Shown: positions 46,341-56,815, counted from the first letter of the stretch. The stretch is 64,000 nt of DNA from Pedobacter ginsenosidimutans (GCF_001442625.1 NZ_LMZQ01000005.1:310001-374000), one strand, 5' to 3'. A program made the numbers and translations. Notes: a model not told the origin generated them from the letters alone.

Positions 46341-46403
46341 CCATAATATTCGGGCCTCTTAACATCATTCCATAATTATAAACTGTTATTTGGAAAGCAA
46401 CCT

Positions 46404-46504
46404 CAGCCATCCTTAGGCTGGGTTCGGCCCCGTTCCAAAGGAACTCCTTCGGAGCTAATGTTACAAGCTCGTAAAGAACTCGCTTTCCACGTATATCGGG
46501 TTTA
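46404..46504 (-). repeat. AAACCCGA family repeat (copy 5)
   Basis: On the minus strand it runs AAACCCGATATACGTGGAAAGCG ... ATTAGCTCCGAAGGAG ... ending in CCGAACCCAGCC, similar to the copy at 6864-6955. The rest of the gap to 46647 is AT-rich with no other feature seen. Confidence 0.5.
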
Positions 46505-46647
46505 GTTAACAAAGTAAATCGATCCTATTAACGTTATAATTTTCTCCAGCCCATTTCTATATGCTTTAAAAAGCCTAAAACCACACATGCTTTAATTCTA
46601 TAAAAGATTGTATTAAATACTTTATCTTTAATAAAAATCTAAATTAT

Positions 46648-47553
46648 ATGTTCTTAAGTATCATCGGGATTATTATCATTTTTGTTGGTTTTGCAGTATC
46701 AAACCAGAATAACGTTATTGGCCGCTACAGCAGTATTACCAAAATTATTGGTGTGGTACTGGTCATCATTGGCCTCTCTTTCTCCATATTTAAAGTTATT
46801 GATGCTGGCCAGGTTGGCGTTAAAACAGTTTTTGGAAAAGTAGATAACGACGTTTTATATAGTGGTTTAAACGTAATTAACCCCATTGCGGTAATTACGC
46901 CTTTTGATGTTAAAACCCAAAACTACACCATGTCTGGCGTGCATGATGAAGGCAATAAACAAACCGATGATGCGCTACGTGTTTTATCTGCAGACGGACT
47001 AGAAGTCATTATTGATCTTTCGGTACTATTCAGGGTAAAGGGAAGTGCCGCTCCAAATATTTTACGGGAAATAGGAACTGATTATCTGGAGAAGATTGTC
47101 CGCCCCGTTTCACGTACCGCTATACGCGATAATGCTGTTGCTTACGATGCCGTTGCATTGTACTCGAGCAAACGGGATGAATTTCAATCTAAAATATTTA
47201 ATACCATTGAAAAGAGCTTTGCCAAAAGAGGTTTAGAACTCGAGCAGCTTTTGGTTCGTAACATCACTTTACCTGCATCGGTAAAAGCAAGTATCGAATC
47301 GAAAATAAACGCAGAACAAGATGCACAAAAGATGACTTTTGTACTCCAAAAAGAACGCCAGGAAGCAGAACGGAAAAGAGTAGAAGCACAAGGGATAGCC
47401 GATTATCAGCGTATCCTTTCAACAGGTTTAAGCGATCGCCAGCTCCAATACGAATCTATATTGGCTCAAAAAGAAATTGCAAAATCAGCCAACACCAAAG
47501 TTATTATTATGGGTAATGGCAAAAGTACACCAATTATTTTAGGTGGAAATTAA
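46648..47553 (+). CDS. Prohibitin-family SPFH-domain membrane protein
   Basis: The 301-residue protein has two N-terminal hydrophobic segments (MFLSIIGIIIIFVGFAVS and IIGVVLVIIGLSFSIFKV), an SPFH/Band 7 domain (GQVGVKTVFGKVDNDVLYSGLNVINP), the prohibitin segment VRPVSRTAIRDN, and a C-terminal coiled coil (KERQEAERKRVEAQGIADYQ). Prohibitin-type proteins oligomerise as membrane scaffolds and often protect or regulate proteases such as FtsH; no protease gene is adjacent. It shares a strand with the next gene. Confidence 0.88.
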   Translation: MFLSIIGIIIIFVGFAVSNQNNVIGRYSSITKIIGVVLVIIGLSFSIFKVIDAGQVGVKTVFGKVDNDVLYSGLNVINPIAVITPFDVKTQNYTMSGVHDEGNKQTDDALRVLSADGLEVIIDLSVLFRVKGSAAPNILREIGTDYLEKIVRPVSRTAIRDNAVAYDAVALYSSKRDEFQSKIFNTIEKSFAKRGLELEQLLVRNITLPASVKASIESKINAEQDAQKMTFVLQKERQEAERKRVEAQGIADYQRILSTGLSDRQLQYESILAQKEIAKSANTKVIIMGNGKSTPIILGGN

Positions 47554-47571
47554 TATTCAAGTGTTCCAAAA

Positions 47572-48144
47572 ATGAAAACAAAAATCCTCACCATCGTATT
47601 CTGCAGCATCGCATACCTATGTAATGCACAAACTTCTTCAACAATTAAAAGAAAGGCTATTGTAGATTTTGATGCTTACGAAAAGCTCTTGCCCGAGGTT
47701 AAAGCCCATCGCAAAGGTAGGCTCGTAGATTTACCAACATTTTTAAAAATGGCTCAAGAGAAAGGCACCATTATTTTAGATACACGTTCTGATAGTCTAT
47801 TTAAACGCAAACATGTTAAAGGTGCTATTCATTTAAATTTTTCTGATTTCACACAACAAAACCTATTAAGGATTATGCCAAGTGCAGATACCAAAATATT
47901 AATCTATTGCAATAATAATTTTATAGATGACCAGGCAAATTTTGCCAGCAAAGTAGTTTTGCCTGTTTTAATAAAGAAAAAAATAGCCCCAATTTCATTG
48001 GCCTTAAATATTCCTACTTATATTAATCTATATGGTTATGGGTACAGAAATGTATATGAGCTCTCCGAACTGGTAAGCACACGGGATAAACGAATAGCCT
48101 TCGAAGGAACTGAAATCAGAAGTGCTATTGCTAAAGCACGATGA
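47572..48144 (+). CDS. Rhodanese-like protein, exported
   Basis: The 190-residue protein has a signal peptide (MKTKILTIVFCSIAYLCNA) and a rhodanese-type domain: TIILDTRSDSLFKRKHVKGAIHLNFSDF and the active-site region ILIYCNNNF with the predicted catalytic Cys. Its position 18 bases after the SPFH gene suggests an operon. A sulfur-transfer role in the periplasm is possible but not demonstrated. Confidence 0.75.
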   Translation: MKTKILTIVFCSIAYLCNAQTSSTIKRKAIVDFDAYEKLLPEVKAHRKGRLVDLPTFLKMAQEKGTIILDTRSDSLFKRKHVKGAIHLNFSDFTQQNLLRIMPSADTKILIYCNNNFIDDQANFASKVVLPVLIKKKIAPISLALNIPTYINLYGYGYRNVYELSELVSTRDKRIAFEGTEIRSAIAKAR

Positions 48145-48156
48145 TAAAGCTAAAAA

Positions 48157-48615
48157 TTAATTACAATCCTTAAAACTATCTTTCAGAACCTTCAGCCGTG
48201 CAACTGCGGCTTCTAATTCTTTTGGTGCTTTACCATACTCGTAAGTAATTTTATATTGTTTGCCATCGGCATTAATAGCAATCCACTCTGCTCCTCCATC
48301 AGCACAATCAGGGCAGCCAATTACTTCCGGCAAAGCCGAAATCTTCTCCAAATTCAATTCTTTTTTGATTGCGTTTATATCAGCTTCAGAAATTGTTTTG
48401 CTACAGGTTTTGGTATCAGCTGTTTGTCCGTTTTTTGATTTAGAAAAAGTAAGTTTCAGATCGCTAATAAGTAAATTATTGGAACAATAGCCCACACACA
48501 TCCCAAATGACGATCCATAACCAATACTGTTTAGGGTTTTAATGTCGCCTTTTTTACACGCCGAAAAGGACAGGGTTATTAAAATTGTAAAAATGAGTGG
48601 TAAAGTTTTCTTCAT
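48157..48615 (-). CDS. Lipoprotein of unknown function
   Basis: The 152-residue protein has a lipoprotein signal (MKKTLPLIFTILITLSFSAC, lipobox SFSAC, Cys 20). Beyond the leader, it has several Cys residues (for example GMCVGYCSNN, IGCPDCADGG), so disulfide bonds are likely after export. No family is recognised. It converges with the rhodanese-like gene. Confidence 0.6.
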   Translation of the reverse strand: MKKTLPLIFTILITLSFSACKKGDIKTLNSIGYGSSFGMCVGYCSNNLLISDLKLTFSKSKNGQTADTKTCSKTISEADINAIKKELNLEKISALPEVIGCPDCADGGAEWIAINADGKQYKITYEYGKAPKELEAAVARLKVLKDSFKDCN

Positions 48616-48741
48616 ATATTAAGCCTAATTCTATCCGAAGATACAAATATCGCGCTACATAGAAACAAACTAATCTCCACAACAATTGTATCAACATCAG
48701 GTAAAAATGAGCTGTATAATAGGGTAATTATTTTTAGTCCC

Positions 48742-51558
48742 CTAATTAACGGTATTACGTGGGTTGCTCCGTTGATTGTTTGCGCCTACCTTGGTTAACT
48801 TGTAATTTAGTGATAAATAAAAATACCGGGTGATGTTATTATACCTTACATCTTCAATCCGGCTACTATTTACAATTCTATCAATACTGGTATTCTGGTT
48901 TAAAATATCAAAGCCCTTTAAGCTTAAGGTTACCCTTCGTTTCATCAAATATTTATTGATACCTGCATTAAGCAAAAAGTAATTGTTATTAAACCCGTCA
49001 GCGCGGCCTGCTGAGCCAATATGATCCAAATCAGCTTCTATCCTTAAATCTTTAATGAATTCGTAACTCAGATTCAGAGAATTGTTTAGCGTAAAATATT
49101 TATTGTCAATCGCCGATTCGGCCGTATTATTTACTTTGGTATAAGCTACATAAGCATAAATACCAGCGTTAAATTTATCATCAATATCGTAGCTCCAGTT
49201 AATATTAGGACCGATTTCAAATCTGTTGGTGATGTTTTTAGCGCCACTGATAAAGTTTGTTCTATGTTCGGTAAAGAAATTTGCACCATAATTCATCCTT
49301 AAACCTTTAAGTTTTGATGGCATCCCAAAAAATGTTCCGGCACGCAGGTAATAATTACCATTTACGTTAATTGGCTTCACCGTTTGGATACCATTGTTAT
49401 AGGTAATATCATTTCCGGTATCATCAAAAGATAGGTTGTAGAGGAAATATCCATTCCAATAGCGGTTATTATCAGGGCTAAAGGTATTAAAGTTCACCGA
49501 TAGGCGATGGTTTTTCCGGGCTTCGAGATCAGGGTTTCCGATTCTTTGATATAATGGATTAGTATTGTTCTGTACAGGTTGCAGATCGGTAACCGAAGGC
49601 AGATTAACGCTTGCCCGATAATTGATCGCAATGGTTTGATTCGCTTTATTTTTAAAATTGACCGTTAAACGCGGCAATAAGTTGTAATACGATTTTTCAA
49701 TATTGCCAATATTTGCACCAACATTATTAAATACATTGGCATTTAATAAACTTTCCTGTGCATTGAACCCGAAATTATAGGTCCAATCCTTTCCGGTGTA
49801 GATAAAACCTAAACCGGCAACTTGCTGACTGTTATGATTATCGAAAGTATTGGTTAAGGATGGCACAATGGTTTCGTAGCGATCGGTAGTCGGATTATAA
49901 TCAAAGGTAATCTGCTGCGCATCAACAATGCTTCTTGTATAACCGTAAGCAAGGTTGGCACTCCACTTTTGATTTAACTGCCTGGCATAATTTCCGTTGA
50001 TGGTATAGGTTTTTGAGGCATTTTCCTGATTCGCCTGCTGATTGATATTGGTAACCGAAGTATCACCACTTACATATTGATGAAGCAGTGATTGATTTAA
50101 CCAGTCAGAATTAAAGGTATTCTGTGTGCCATTTAACCGGAGCGAAACCGAGCCTTTTTTATTGGCCAATCTCCTCAGCACGGTAAACTCGCCAAATAAG
50201 GATGGGGTGAAATTATGCTGATTGTAATACTGGCTTCCATCATTTGCTTTTCCGGTAGCATCAAAATTAGCATTGAATGCACGGTTGTTGATGTTGGTGG
50301 TACTGTTGAGGATCACATTTGGCCGAAATACCATGTCTGTTAACGAATCGGGATGGTATTCTGCCTTAAAATTAAAGCGGTGTGCCTGGTTATTACTATT
50401 GCGGTCGGTATTATCCAATGTGCGTAAAATATCGCCAGAGCTTAAGTCCTGAATATTGGATAGTTTATTACCTAAACCAGAAGAAAAATAAGTAAAATAA
50501 CTTCCGCTAATGGCCAACTTATTATTTTTGCCCCAGGAGTTACTGTAATTTACCCCACCACTATGTGTGGTAAACAATCCGATAGCATTGTTATCAAAAA
50601 CACCACTGCCGCCAATGGTGGTTTTACCATTGTTGTTATTGATGGAGAAACTTCCCCCCGCTGGTGGTGCGAAAATATTGCCAATGTTGCCTCCACTAAA
50701 ACTGCTGAGGTCGTCGTAACCGAAACTGGCATCATTGGTATTGTTGCTCATGCCCAGAACAGCAAACTGCAGGTTTTTATTAAAGTGGTTGGCACTTAAA
50801 TAACTTCCATATTTATCGGTTGTTCCCCCAGCAAGATTGGCGTTACCGAACCAGCCGTTTTTCTTATCTTCTTTAATGGTGAGGTTCAATACTTTTTCGC
50901 GCTGACCATCGTCAATGCCAGTGGCTTTCGCTTCCAGTGTTTTGCTGTCAATCAGCTGTACTTTGGCGATGGCATCTGCAGGGAGGTTTTTTGTTGCCGT
51001 TTTAGGGTCAGTGCCAAAGAAATCCTTACCGTCGACAGTTAAGCGCGTAACTTTTTGTCCCTGCACCAAAATACTTCCATCTTTATCAACGGTTACACCT
51101 GGAAGCTTCTTCAATAAATCTTCTACGGCGGCATTTGGCCTGGTTTTATAAGCATCGGCATTAAATTCTATGGTATCTTTTTTTACTGTGGCTGTAGCAT
51201 AGCGGCCGCTTACAGCTACATCCTTTAGGGCAATAGCATCTTCTTCCAATTTTAAAGTACCAATGTTAACAGCCTTTCCGCTCAAATTGATGTTTTTGGT
51301 GATGGAATTATATCCCAACGCCGAAATCCTGATTTTGTAATCGCCATTGGCAACCGCATTAAAAGAAAATTCTCCGGCTTTGTTGGTTACCACACCTACT
51401 TTTTTGGTCGAATCAGTTTTACCCGATAAAATAATACCCACATATTCAATGGGCCGATTTGTTTTCCCATCAATAATTTTTCCATTTATATTACCTGCCT
51501 GTTGTGCGAAGACTTTCGTAGATAATACGCACAGGAACATCCATAAATAGGTTTTCAT
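48742..51558 (-). CDS. TonB-dependent outer-membrane receptor, OMP_b-brl_3-like
   Basis: The 938-residue protein has a signal peptide (MKTYLWMFLCVLSTKVFA), a CarboxypepD_reg-like domain (GKIIDGKTNRPIEYVGIILSG, about 25-105), a plug region (KTRPNAAVEDLLKKLPGVTVDKDGS) and a long beta-barrel rich in alternating aromatic strands. This is the pattern of OMP_b-brl_3 family proteins, close to TonB receptors, which import ligands too large for porins. No SusD partner is adjacent, so the substrate is open. Confidence 0.88.
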   Translation of the reverse strand: MKTYLWMFLCVLSTKVFAQQAGNINGKIIDGKTNRPIEYVGIILSGKTDSTKKVGVVTNKAGEFSFNAVANGDYKIRISALGYNSITKNINLSGKAVNIGTLKLEEDAIALKDVAVSGRYATATVKKDTIEFNADAYKTRPNAAVEDLLKKLPGVTVDKDGSILVQGQKVTRLTVDGKDFFGTDPKTATKNLPADAIAKVQLIDSKTLEAKATGIDDGQREKVLNLTIKEDKKNGWFGNANLAGGTTDKYGSYLSANHFNKNLQFAVLGMSNNTNDASFGYDDLSSFSGGNIGNIFAPPAGGSFSINNNNGKTTIGGSGVFDNNAIGLFTTHSGGVNYSNSWGKNNKLAISGSYFTYFSSGLGNKLSNIQDLSSGDILRTLDNTDRNSNNQAHRFNFKAEYHPDSLTDMVFRPNVILNSTTNINNRAFNANFDATGKANDGSQYYNQHNFTPSLFGEFTVLRRLANKKGSVSLRLNGTQNTFNSDWLNQSLLHQYVSGDTSVTNINQQANQENASKTYTINGNYARQLNQKWSANLAYGYTRSIVDAQQITFDYNPTTDRYETIVPSLTNTFDNHNSQQVAGLGFIYTGKDWTYNFGFNAQESLLNANVFNNVGANIGNIEKSYYNLLPRLTVNFKNKANQTIAINYRASVNLPSVTDLQPVQNNTNPLYQRIGNPDLEARKNHRLSVNFNTFSPDNNRYWNGYFLYNLSFDDTGNDITYNNGIQTVKPINVNGNYYLRAGTFFGMPSKLKGLRMNYGANFFTEHRTNFISGAKNITNRFEIGPNINWSYDIDDKFNAGIYAYVAYTKVNNTAESAIDNKYFTLNNSLNLSYEFIKDLRIEADLDHIGSAGRADGFNNNYFLLNAGINKYLMKRRVTLSLKGFDILNQNTSIDRIVNSSRIEDVRYNNITRYFYLSLNYKLTKVGANNQRSNPRNTVN

Positions 51559-51753
51559 AGTTAAAATTGTCTTTTTTGTTGGTTTGTTTGATTAACCTTT
51601 TTTTAAGGTTTCGACTATAAGACACCAAAAACTGAAAAGTGTGACAGAAAAAAATATTTTTTTTTAAAAATAACCCTGAGGTGGGCCGAATTCCAAAGTT
51701 CGCCCCTACGTAGGTCTTAGAAACTTCGGTAGTCTGAGGGTTTTGATTATTAA

Positions 51754-51787
51754 CAAAAAAAGCCTTCCAGTTTACCTGAAAGACTTT
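51754..51787 (-). terminator. Terminator downstream of the small secreted His/Lys-rich gene
   Basis: On the minus strand, the stem AAAGTCTTTCAG / CTGGAAGGCTTT (51759-51787 with a five-base loop, two G-U pairs) is followed by a U run. It lies right after the stop at 51795. Confidence 0.8.
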
Positions 51788-51794
51788 CCCTTTT

Positions 51795-51962
51795 TTAAGC
51801 TTTAGCTACTTTTTTTGTGTGCTTTTTATGATGTGTTTTATGACCTTTTTTAGTCTGTGATTTTTCGGTGCCTGCTTTTGCCGGAGTTGTGGTTTGAGCG
51901 CTTACGGCATTAATGGTAAAAGCTGCTACTAGTGCGATTACTAAAACTTTAATTGCTTTCAT
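51795..51962 (-). CDS. Small secreted His/Lys-rich protein
   Basis: A 55-residue protein on the minus strand from the ATG at 51962. It has an N-terminal signal (MKAIKVLVIALVAAFTINAV, then SAQ) and a short mature part rich in Lys, His and Thr (KKGHKTHHKKHTKK). No fold or family is recognised; the charge suggests nucleic-acid or metal binding. The rest of the 51559-52040 gap is AT-rich with a short degenerate palindrome (CCCTGAGG...CTGAGGG). Confidence 0.55.
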   Translation of the reverse strand: MKAIKVLVIALVAAFTINAVSAQTTTPAKAGTEKSQTKKGHKTHHKKHTKKVAKA

Positions 51963-52040
51963 TTTCAAATAGATTAATGATGAATAAACCTTGTTATTTT
52001 GTTTATTAAATCTCGAAATTCTAGATGAAGATTCTATGAA

Positions 52041-52439
52041 TTAAGGCAAGTCGAAAGCGAAGGTATATTTTAGCTTTTTTCCACTCAATACATACTCAGA
52101 AACTACCTTTCCGTCAACGAGGATTTTATATTCGCCTTTAGATTTATGTTTAGCAGTGGCAAAAGTTGTAAGCTGAACATGTGTTCCTGATTTTAAGGTT
52201 ACGGGCTTTTCCCATGCACCGTTAATTTCTTTTAGTTCTGTCTGTTTTCCACTTTCATTGGTGTAAGCTACATCAGCTTTTAAACCATCGCCAAAGCTAG
52301 CCTGATAAACAACATTGTAACTTTCTTTTTTAGGAGTATCTATTTTGCCTTTCGACATGGAATAGAACGTTGTCATGGTTGAAATAGCGCAACTGCCCAG
52401 TACAAGCATCAGCAAAAAACAATAAAAAATATTCTTCAT
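52041..52439 (-). CDS. Small lipoprotein of unknown function
   Basis: The 132-residue protein has a lipoprotein signal (MKNIFYCFLLMLVLGSC, lipobox LGSC) and a mature part with beta-strand-like segments (SKGEYKILVDGKVVSEYVLSGKKLKYTFAF). No family is recognised. It is a single gene on the minus strand. Confidence 0.55.
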   Translation of the reverse strand: MKNIFYCFLLMLVLGSCAISTMTTFYSMSKGKIDTPKKESYNVVYQASFGDGLKADVAYTNESGKQTELKEINGAWEKPVTLKSGTHVQLTTFATAKHKSKGEYKILVDGKVVSEYVLSGKKLKYTFAFDLP

Positions 52440-52587
52440 TAGATAGGGTTTAGATCAGGATGACGAGCGTTTTAAAGGAAGGGTTGCAAGATGAGATAAT
52501 TATCAATGAGAGAATGATTGAATGAACTGAACAAATGCTGAGTTTGATCACTAGCACATTCAAATTCACTTATTCAATCATTAGATC

Positions 52588-52809
52588 TTATTTATGAAAC
52601 GTATCAAGATATAATTCTTCTACCTTTTTACGGGCCCAGGGCATTCTTCTTAAAAATTTTAAGCTCGATTTTATAGTTTGATTATTGTTAAAACAATCAA
52701 TCTTAATTAGTGACCCCAGTTTTTCCCAGCCATAATGTAGCTGAAGATCGGTTACAATTTTTTCTAAGGTGATACCATGTAAGGGATTGTTTTTTTGCTG
52801 TTCGGCCAT
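52588..52809 (-). CDS. VF530/DUF2132 family small DNA-binding-like protein
   Basis: The 73-residue protein contains PLHGITLEKIVTDLQLHYGWEKLG and IKSSLKFLRRMPWARKKVEELYL, which match the VF530 (DUF2132) family, small proteins with a conserved basic helical fold and a proposed DNA-binding role. No transcription partner is adjacent. The family call is strong; the function is not settled. Confidence 0.85.
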   Translation of the reverse strand: MAEQQKNNPLHGITLEKIVTDLQLHYGWEKLGSLIKIDCFNNNQTIKSSLKFLRRMPWARKKVEELYLDTFHK

Positions 52810-52832
52810 GCTGCAAAGTTAAGGCAAAATTA

Positions 52833-53441
52833 TCAGGGTTTATATTGCGCCATCCAAACATTTGCGCCGCCACAATCAGGGTCGTTTATTTTATGTGTAA
52901 GCACCTCAAATTGATTCGATTCGAGCAACGATCGATATTCATCAGTAGCTAAAGAAGCATGAAACAAGTTTTCACCGCCGTTTACCCCCCAAACCTCTCC
53001 TCTATCCGTTCCCGAGGTAAACAACAAAACACCATTTGGTTTAAGGTGACGCCTTAAAATACTGAACATACCGGGCTGATCATCAGCAGGGAGATGAAAT
53101 AAACTGTGCCACGCAATTATCGCATCGAATTTTTCATCTAAATCAAGTTTACGCATATCCTTCAGCACAAATTGTGTGTCTGGAAAATTTAGTTTGGCCA
53201 ATTCTAACATCTGCTCACTGGCATCGATTCCGAGAACGTTTACATTTTGGCTGATCAGATATTCCAATATAGGTTTTCCACTGCCGCAGCCCAAATCTAA
53301 AATACTTGCATTTGGAGGCAACCGCTTAAGTAAATCATCCAAATAGGTTTTCTCCTCTAAACCCGCATAGCGGTTTTCGGCAAACCACTTACCCATCTTA
53401 TTGTAAGCTTTATAAGCGTTTTTGCGTTCTCCTTTTTCCAT
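52833..53441 (-). CDS. Class I SAM-dependent methyltransferase
   Basis: The 202-residue protein has motif I SILDLGCGSGKPILEYLI, followed by VLGIDASEQMLELA and FDAIIAWHSLFHLP, a standard small-molecule methyltransferase fold. The substrate is unknown. It follows the RidA gene on the same strand at a short distance (15 bases), so they may be cotranscribed. Confidence 0.85.
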   Translation of the reverse strand: MEKGERKNAYKAYNKMGKWFAENRYAGLEEKTYLDDLLKRLPPNASILDLGCGSGKPILEYLISQNVNVLGIDASEQMLELAKLNFPDTQFVLKDMRKLDLDEKFDAIIAWHSLFHLPADDQPGMFSILRRHLKPNGVLLFTSGTDRGEVWGVNGGENLFHASLATDEYRSLLESNQFEVLTHKINDPDCGGANVWMAQYKP

Positions 53442-53456
53442 CTTAAAGTTTTTGAA

Positions 53457-53864
53457 TTATCCAATGGCTGTGGCATCAATTTCTATTAGCATTCCACTTA
53501 AGGCCAATCTTTGTACCGGAATAAGTGTGTTTACCGGAAATTTCTGATCAGCCCATATTTTGTTCGATTCTTCAATCAGGATTTCGTGTTTCGCTTCATC
53601 ATAATCAACCACCAATGTTGTCAACTTTGCAATATTGGCCATACCTAAATTCTTACTTTTTAAGGCTAAAGCGATATTTTCGAAGACAGTACTTACCTGC
53701 GTCCTGAAATCATCACTCAGTACGCCATCGGTTCTGCTACCACCCTGACCTGCAACAAATACAAGTGAGGAATTGGCTGAAACTGAAGCAACGTGAGAAT
53801 ATCCATGCGAACGGGGATCGTATATGCCTTCAGGGTTACTGATTTCTAAATTAGTTTTTTCCAT
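53457..53864 (-). CDS. RidA family protein
   Basis: A 135-residue protein with the YjgF/RidA core: SLVFVAGQGGSRTDGVLSDDFRTQVSTVFENIALALK and VQRLALSGMLIEIDATAI. RidA proteins hydrolyse reactive enamine/imine intermediates, protecting PLP enzymes. The final Arg of the classic C-terminal signature (VEIEAIA) is not obvious, and the active-site Arg is replaced in this family variant (PVQRLALSG), so it may be a non-canonical member. Confidence 0.8.
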   Translation of the reverse strand: MEKTNLEISNPEGIYDPRSHGYSHVASVSANSSLVFVAGQGGSRTDGVLSDDFRTQVSTVFENIALALKSKNLGMANIAKLTTLVVDYDEAKHEILIEESNKIWADQKFPVNTLIPVQRLALSGMLIEIDATAIG

Positions 53865-53929
53865 TTGCTATAAATTAACTGGCGCTAAATTATTCGATAA
53901 GAATTAGTAAACCGTCGGTTGTTTGCAAT

Positions 53930-53961
53930 AAAAAACCTCCTGATTTTAAAAGATCAGGAGG
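53930..53961 (-). terminator. Terminator of the M1 peptidase gene
   Basis: CCTCCTGAT (53936-53944) pairs with ATCAGGAGG (53953-53961). On the minus strand it is followed by a U run. It sits 25 bases beyond the peptidase stop. Confidence 0.85.
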
Positions 53962-53985
53962 CTATAATGAATTATTCAGGCTAAA

Positions 53986-55971
53986 TTAGTTACCTGTAGC
54001 TGTCCAGGTATTATTATCAGTATTCGAATCGGGTAATACCTTGTTAGGATCTAAAGTAACTGACTCGATCTCTTCAGTTGTTGGATAACGTACCAACCAG
54101 GTCGCGTTTTTCATCCAAACATCAACCGGAACTTTTACAATATCCGTTTTACCGCTTTTGGTTTTAACCTGCAGGATAATTGGCATTGGCATTTTCTCCA
54201 GGTTTACAACTTTAATCAGGTAGCCCATCAATTTATCGTCTTGCTTAACGGCCTCAACACCAGCAATAGCCTGATCCATTTTCCAGTTGTTTAACCACCA
54301 GCTTCTCCAGAACCAGGCTAAATCTTCGCCGGCCCCATTTTCCATTGAACGAAAGAAATCAAATGGGGTTGGATGTTTAAATGCCCAGTTTTTGATATAT
54401 TGGCGGAAAGCATAATCAAAACGGTCTTCACCTAAAATCTGATTTCTCAAGATATCTAAGCCCCATCCTGGTTTATAATATAAATTAACGCCTATATTAC
54501 GTTCTGCCATACCATCAGGCATTAACATCATGTTTTCATAAACCGGATTTCCGATGGTGCTTTTACCAACTTTATTCATATCGGTTGGCTGAGCAGCATA
54601 CTCGCCTTTATTAAAACTACTTTTAGAAATACCATTGATAAAGGTATTGAAGCCTTCATCCATCCAACCATATTTACGTTCGTTAGAGCCTACAATCATA
54701 GGGAACCAGGTATGACCGAATTCGTGATCGATTACGCCCCATGCACCTGCTTTTTTAGCTTTCCAACCACAAAAAACAATACCAGGATATTCCATACCAC
54801 CAACATTGGTTGCGACATTAACCGCCATAGGATATGGATATTCGAACCATTTGGTTGAATAGTGCTCAATGGTAGATTTTACATATTCTACACCACGGCC
54901 ATATGCATCAACACCATTGCTTTCTACTGGTTGTGCAGAAACGGCCAGAGATTTTTTACCGCTTGGCAAATTGATTCTTGCTGCATCTAACACAAAAGAT
55001 TTTGACGAAGCCCAGGCTGCATCGCGTGCATTTAAGATTTTAAATTTCCAGGTTAATTTATCTTTCGCCGGACGGGATTTTGGATCTGTTACCTCCTCTT
55101 CTGTACGGATGTGAACGGTAGCATCACTAAGTTTAGCGGCATTCCATCTTTTTAATTGTTCTGGTGTAAAAACCTCGGCTGGGTTTAATAATTCACCCGA
55201 GCCCATTACGATATGGGTTGCCGGTGCAGTAATGGCAAAATTAATATCGCCATACTCGCAATAAAATTCACCCCCGCCCCAGTAAGGCAAAGTATTCCAT
55301 CCTAACACATCATCATATACACACATGCGTGGGAACCACTGTGCAATGGCAAAAATTTCACCATTTTTTGTGGTTAAATGTCCTGTTCTGTCCGATCCCT
55401 CTTTTGGTACAATAAACGAATAATCCATTTTAATCGTTACAATATCGCCATTGGCTGCCATTGGCTGGTCTAATCGGATCTGCATGCGCGTATCTTCTAC
55501 CAAAGAAGTAAATTTTACAGCAGCAGCTTTTTGCGATACACTGATGTTCTGAATTTTATAGCCACCATCAAACTTTTCACCTTGCGCCCCATAACGGCTA
55601 CGCGCTGGCGTAATGGCATAGCCACGTGAAGTTTCTTTAAAAGTATTCTGATCTAATTGCAGCCATAAATAGGGCAATTTATCGGGACTGTTATTTTTGT
55701 AAGTAATGGTAAGAGTACCAGTAACCGTGTTTTTTGTTTCATCGAGACTAGCTGTAATGTTGTAATCAACGCGGTTTTGCCAATATTTTGGCCCGGGTGC
55801 CCCAATTGCAGAGCGGAATTCATTCCCGTTTTGTGTATAAAATAGCGGTCCAAAGGCTTCAGCCGGGTTATAATTGGTAGCTGGCGCCGGTGTTGTAGCT
55901 TGCTGGGCCGATGCAGAAAAGGCAAAAACACAACAAACCAAACAAAAAGTTATTAGTTTAGTCAATTTCAT
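53986..55971 (-). CDS. M1 family zinc metallopeptidase, exported
   Basis: The 661-residue protein has a signal peptide ([22 protein letters not shown]), the exopeptidase substrate motif GGMEYPG at about 391-397, and the zinc motif HEFGH at 416-420, with the third ligand Glu at about 439 in WMDEGFNTF. This is the HExxH-X18-E arrangement of M1 aminopeptidases, which cut single residues from peptide N termini. A periplasmic or surface role in peptide use is likely. The gene is monocistronic with its own terminator. Confidence 0.93.
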   Translation of the reverse strand: MKLTKLITFCLVCCVFAFSASAQQATTPAPATNYNPAEAFGPLFYTQNGNEFRSAIGAPGPKYWQNRVDYNITASLDETKNTVTGTLTITYKNNSPDKLPYLWLQLDQNTFKETSRGYAITPARSRYGAQGEKFDGGYKIQNISVSQKAAAVKFTSLVEDTRMQIRLDQPMAANGDIVTIKMDYSFIVPKEGSDRTGHLTTKNGEIFAIAQWFPRMCVYDDVLGWNTLPYWGGGEFYCEYGDINFAITAPATHIVMGSGELLNPAEVFTPEQLKRWNAAKLSDATVHIRTEEEVTDPKSRPAKDKLTWKFKILNARDAAWASSKSFVLDAARINLPSGKKSLAVSAQPVESNGVDAYGRGVEYVKSTIEHYSTKWFEYPYPMAVNVATNVGGMEYPGIVFCGWKAKKAGAWGVIDHEFGHTWFPMIVGSNERKYGWMDEGFNTFINGISKSSFNKGEYAAQPTDMNKVGKSTIGNPVYENMMLMPDGMAERNIGVNLYYKPGWGLDILRNQILGEDRFDYAFRQYIKNWAFKHPTPFDFFRSMENGAGEDLAWFWRSWWLNNWKMDQAIAGVEAVKQDDKLMGYLIKVVNLEKMPMPIILQVKTKSGKTDIVKVPVDVWMKNATWLVRYPTTEEIESVTLDPNKVLPDSNTDNNTWTATGN

Positions 55972-56074
55972 GATAATAATAAGGTGTAATCAGGCGGTAA
56001 ATATAAAAAATAACCACATATAGATTTATATGTGGTTATAATGTTACCAATGATGGGTATAATGCTACAGAATA

Positions 56075-56815
56075 TTAATTCGCTTTTAATTTGGGTAGAT
56101 CCTGAAGTTTTCTTTCTTGGGGGGTTAATTTTTTCCACGCTGCAAAGGCACGGGAAATATAATAAGCATAACGGTATGGCCTTTCTGCCTTTACTGTCTC
56201 TACCGAAGGGCGATAAATAATCATGAAGTTTTTAAGTTCCTCACCCTCTAGCTTGGTCATATCCGTAATGGCCTTTGCGGTAAAATTCTCATCAATTTCC
56301 TGGAGATACATTTCTTTTTCCTCCAAATCGGCCTCTTTTCGTTGTTGTCTTCGATATTTACCATAGCCAAGGTTTAGGTTTAAGCCACCAACCTTATCGG
56401 TCATACGCTTACGGTTTAGGTTTCCACCTGTACTCAATAGTGTATATTTTTCAGCTAATGGATCTTTCGCATCTGTAACCTGACTATTCATCCGCACTGC
56501 TGTAATATCTACATCTTTTAGACTGTTCGATTTAACCGGAAGATATATCGTTCTATTTAACAGGTTGGTTAAGTACAGCGTATCGGTATGATAGCCAACG
56601 GCAGAAAACTCTAAAAGATCGCCAATATTCGCACCAATGGTATACTTACCTTCTCTATTTGTACTGGTTGATTTTTTACTGTTCAGATTTCTGATACTAA
56701 CACCAGGAAGAGAAAGCGTTTTTTTCGAGTAATCGAAAACCGTACCTGTAGTTACCGTTTGTGCAAAAACGCCAATTGGCAAGGCAAGCAATAGAAAAAT
56801 GATCAGTTTGTACAT
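56075..56815 (-). CDS. Secreted protein with CarboxypepD_reg-like domain
   Basis: The start at 56815 opens a signal peptide (MYKLIIFLLLALPIGVFAQ); the frame is open 15 codons further upstream, without a signal. The 246-residue protein has the CarboxypepD_reg-like domain (TGTVFDYSKKTLSLPGVSIRNL ... FSAVGYHTDTLYL) and a charged C-terminal helical part. This plan is common in Bacteroidota exported proteins of unknown function. Confidence 0.8.
   Translation of the reverse strand: MYKLIIFLLLALPIGVFAQTVTTGTVFDYSKKTLSLPGVSIRNLNSKKSTSTNREGKYTIGANIGDLLEFSAVGYHTDTLYLTNLLNRTIYLPVKSNSLKDVDITAVRMNSQVTDAKDPLAEKYTLLSTGGNLNRKRMTDKVGGLNLNLGYGKYRRQQRKEADLEEKEMYLQEIDENFTAKAITDMTKLEGEELKNFMIIYRPSVETVKAERPYRYAYYISRAFAAWKKLTPQERKLQDLPKLKAN

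Noticed and set aside
53457-53864. A second small gene on the plus strand opposite RidA (53525-53707)
   Set aside because: It is an antisense shadow of the RidA coding frame, with no start context.
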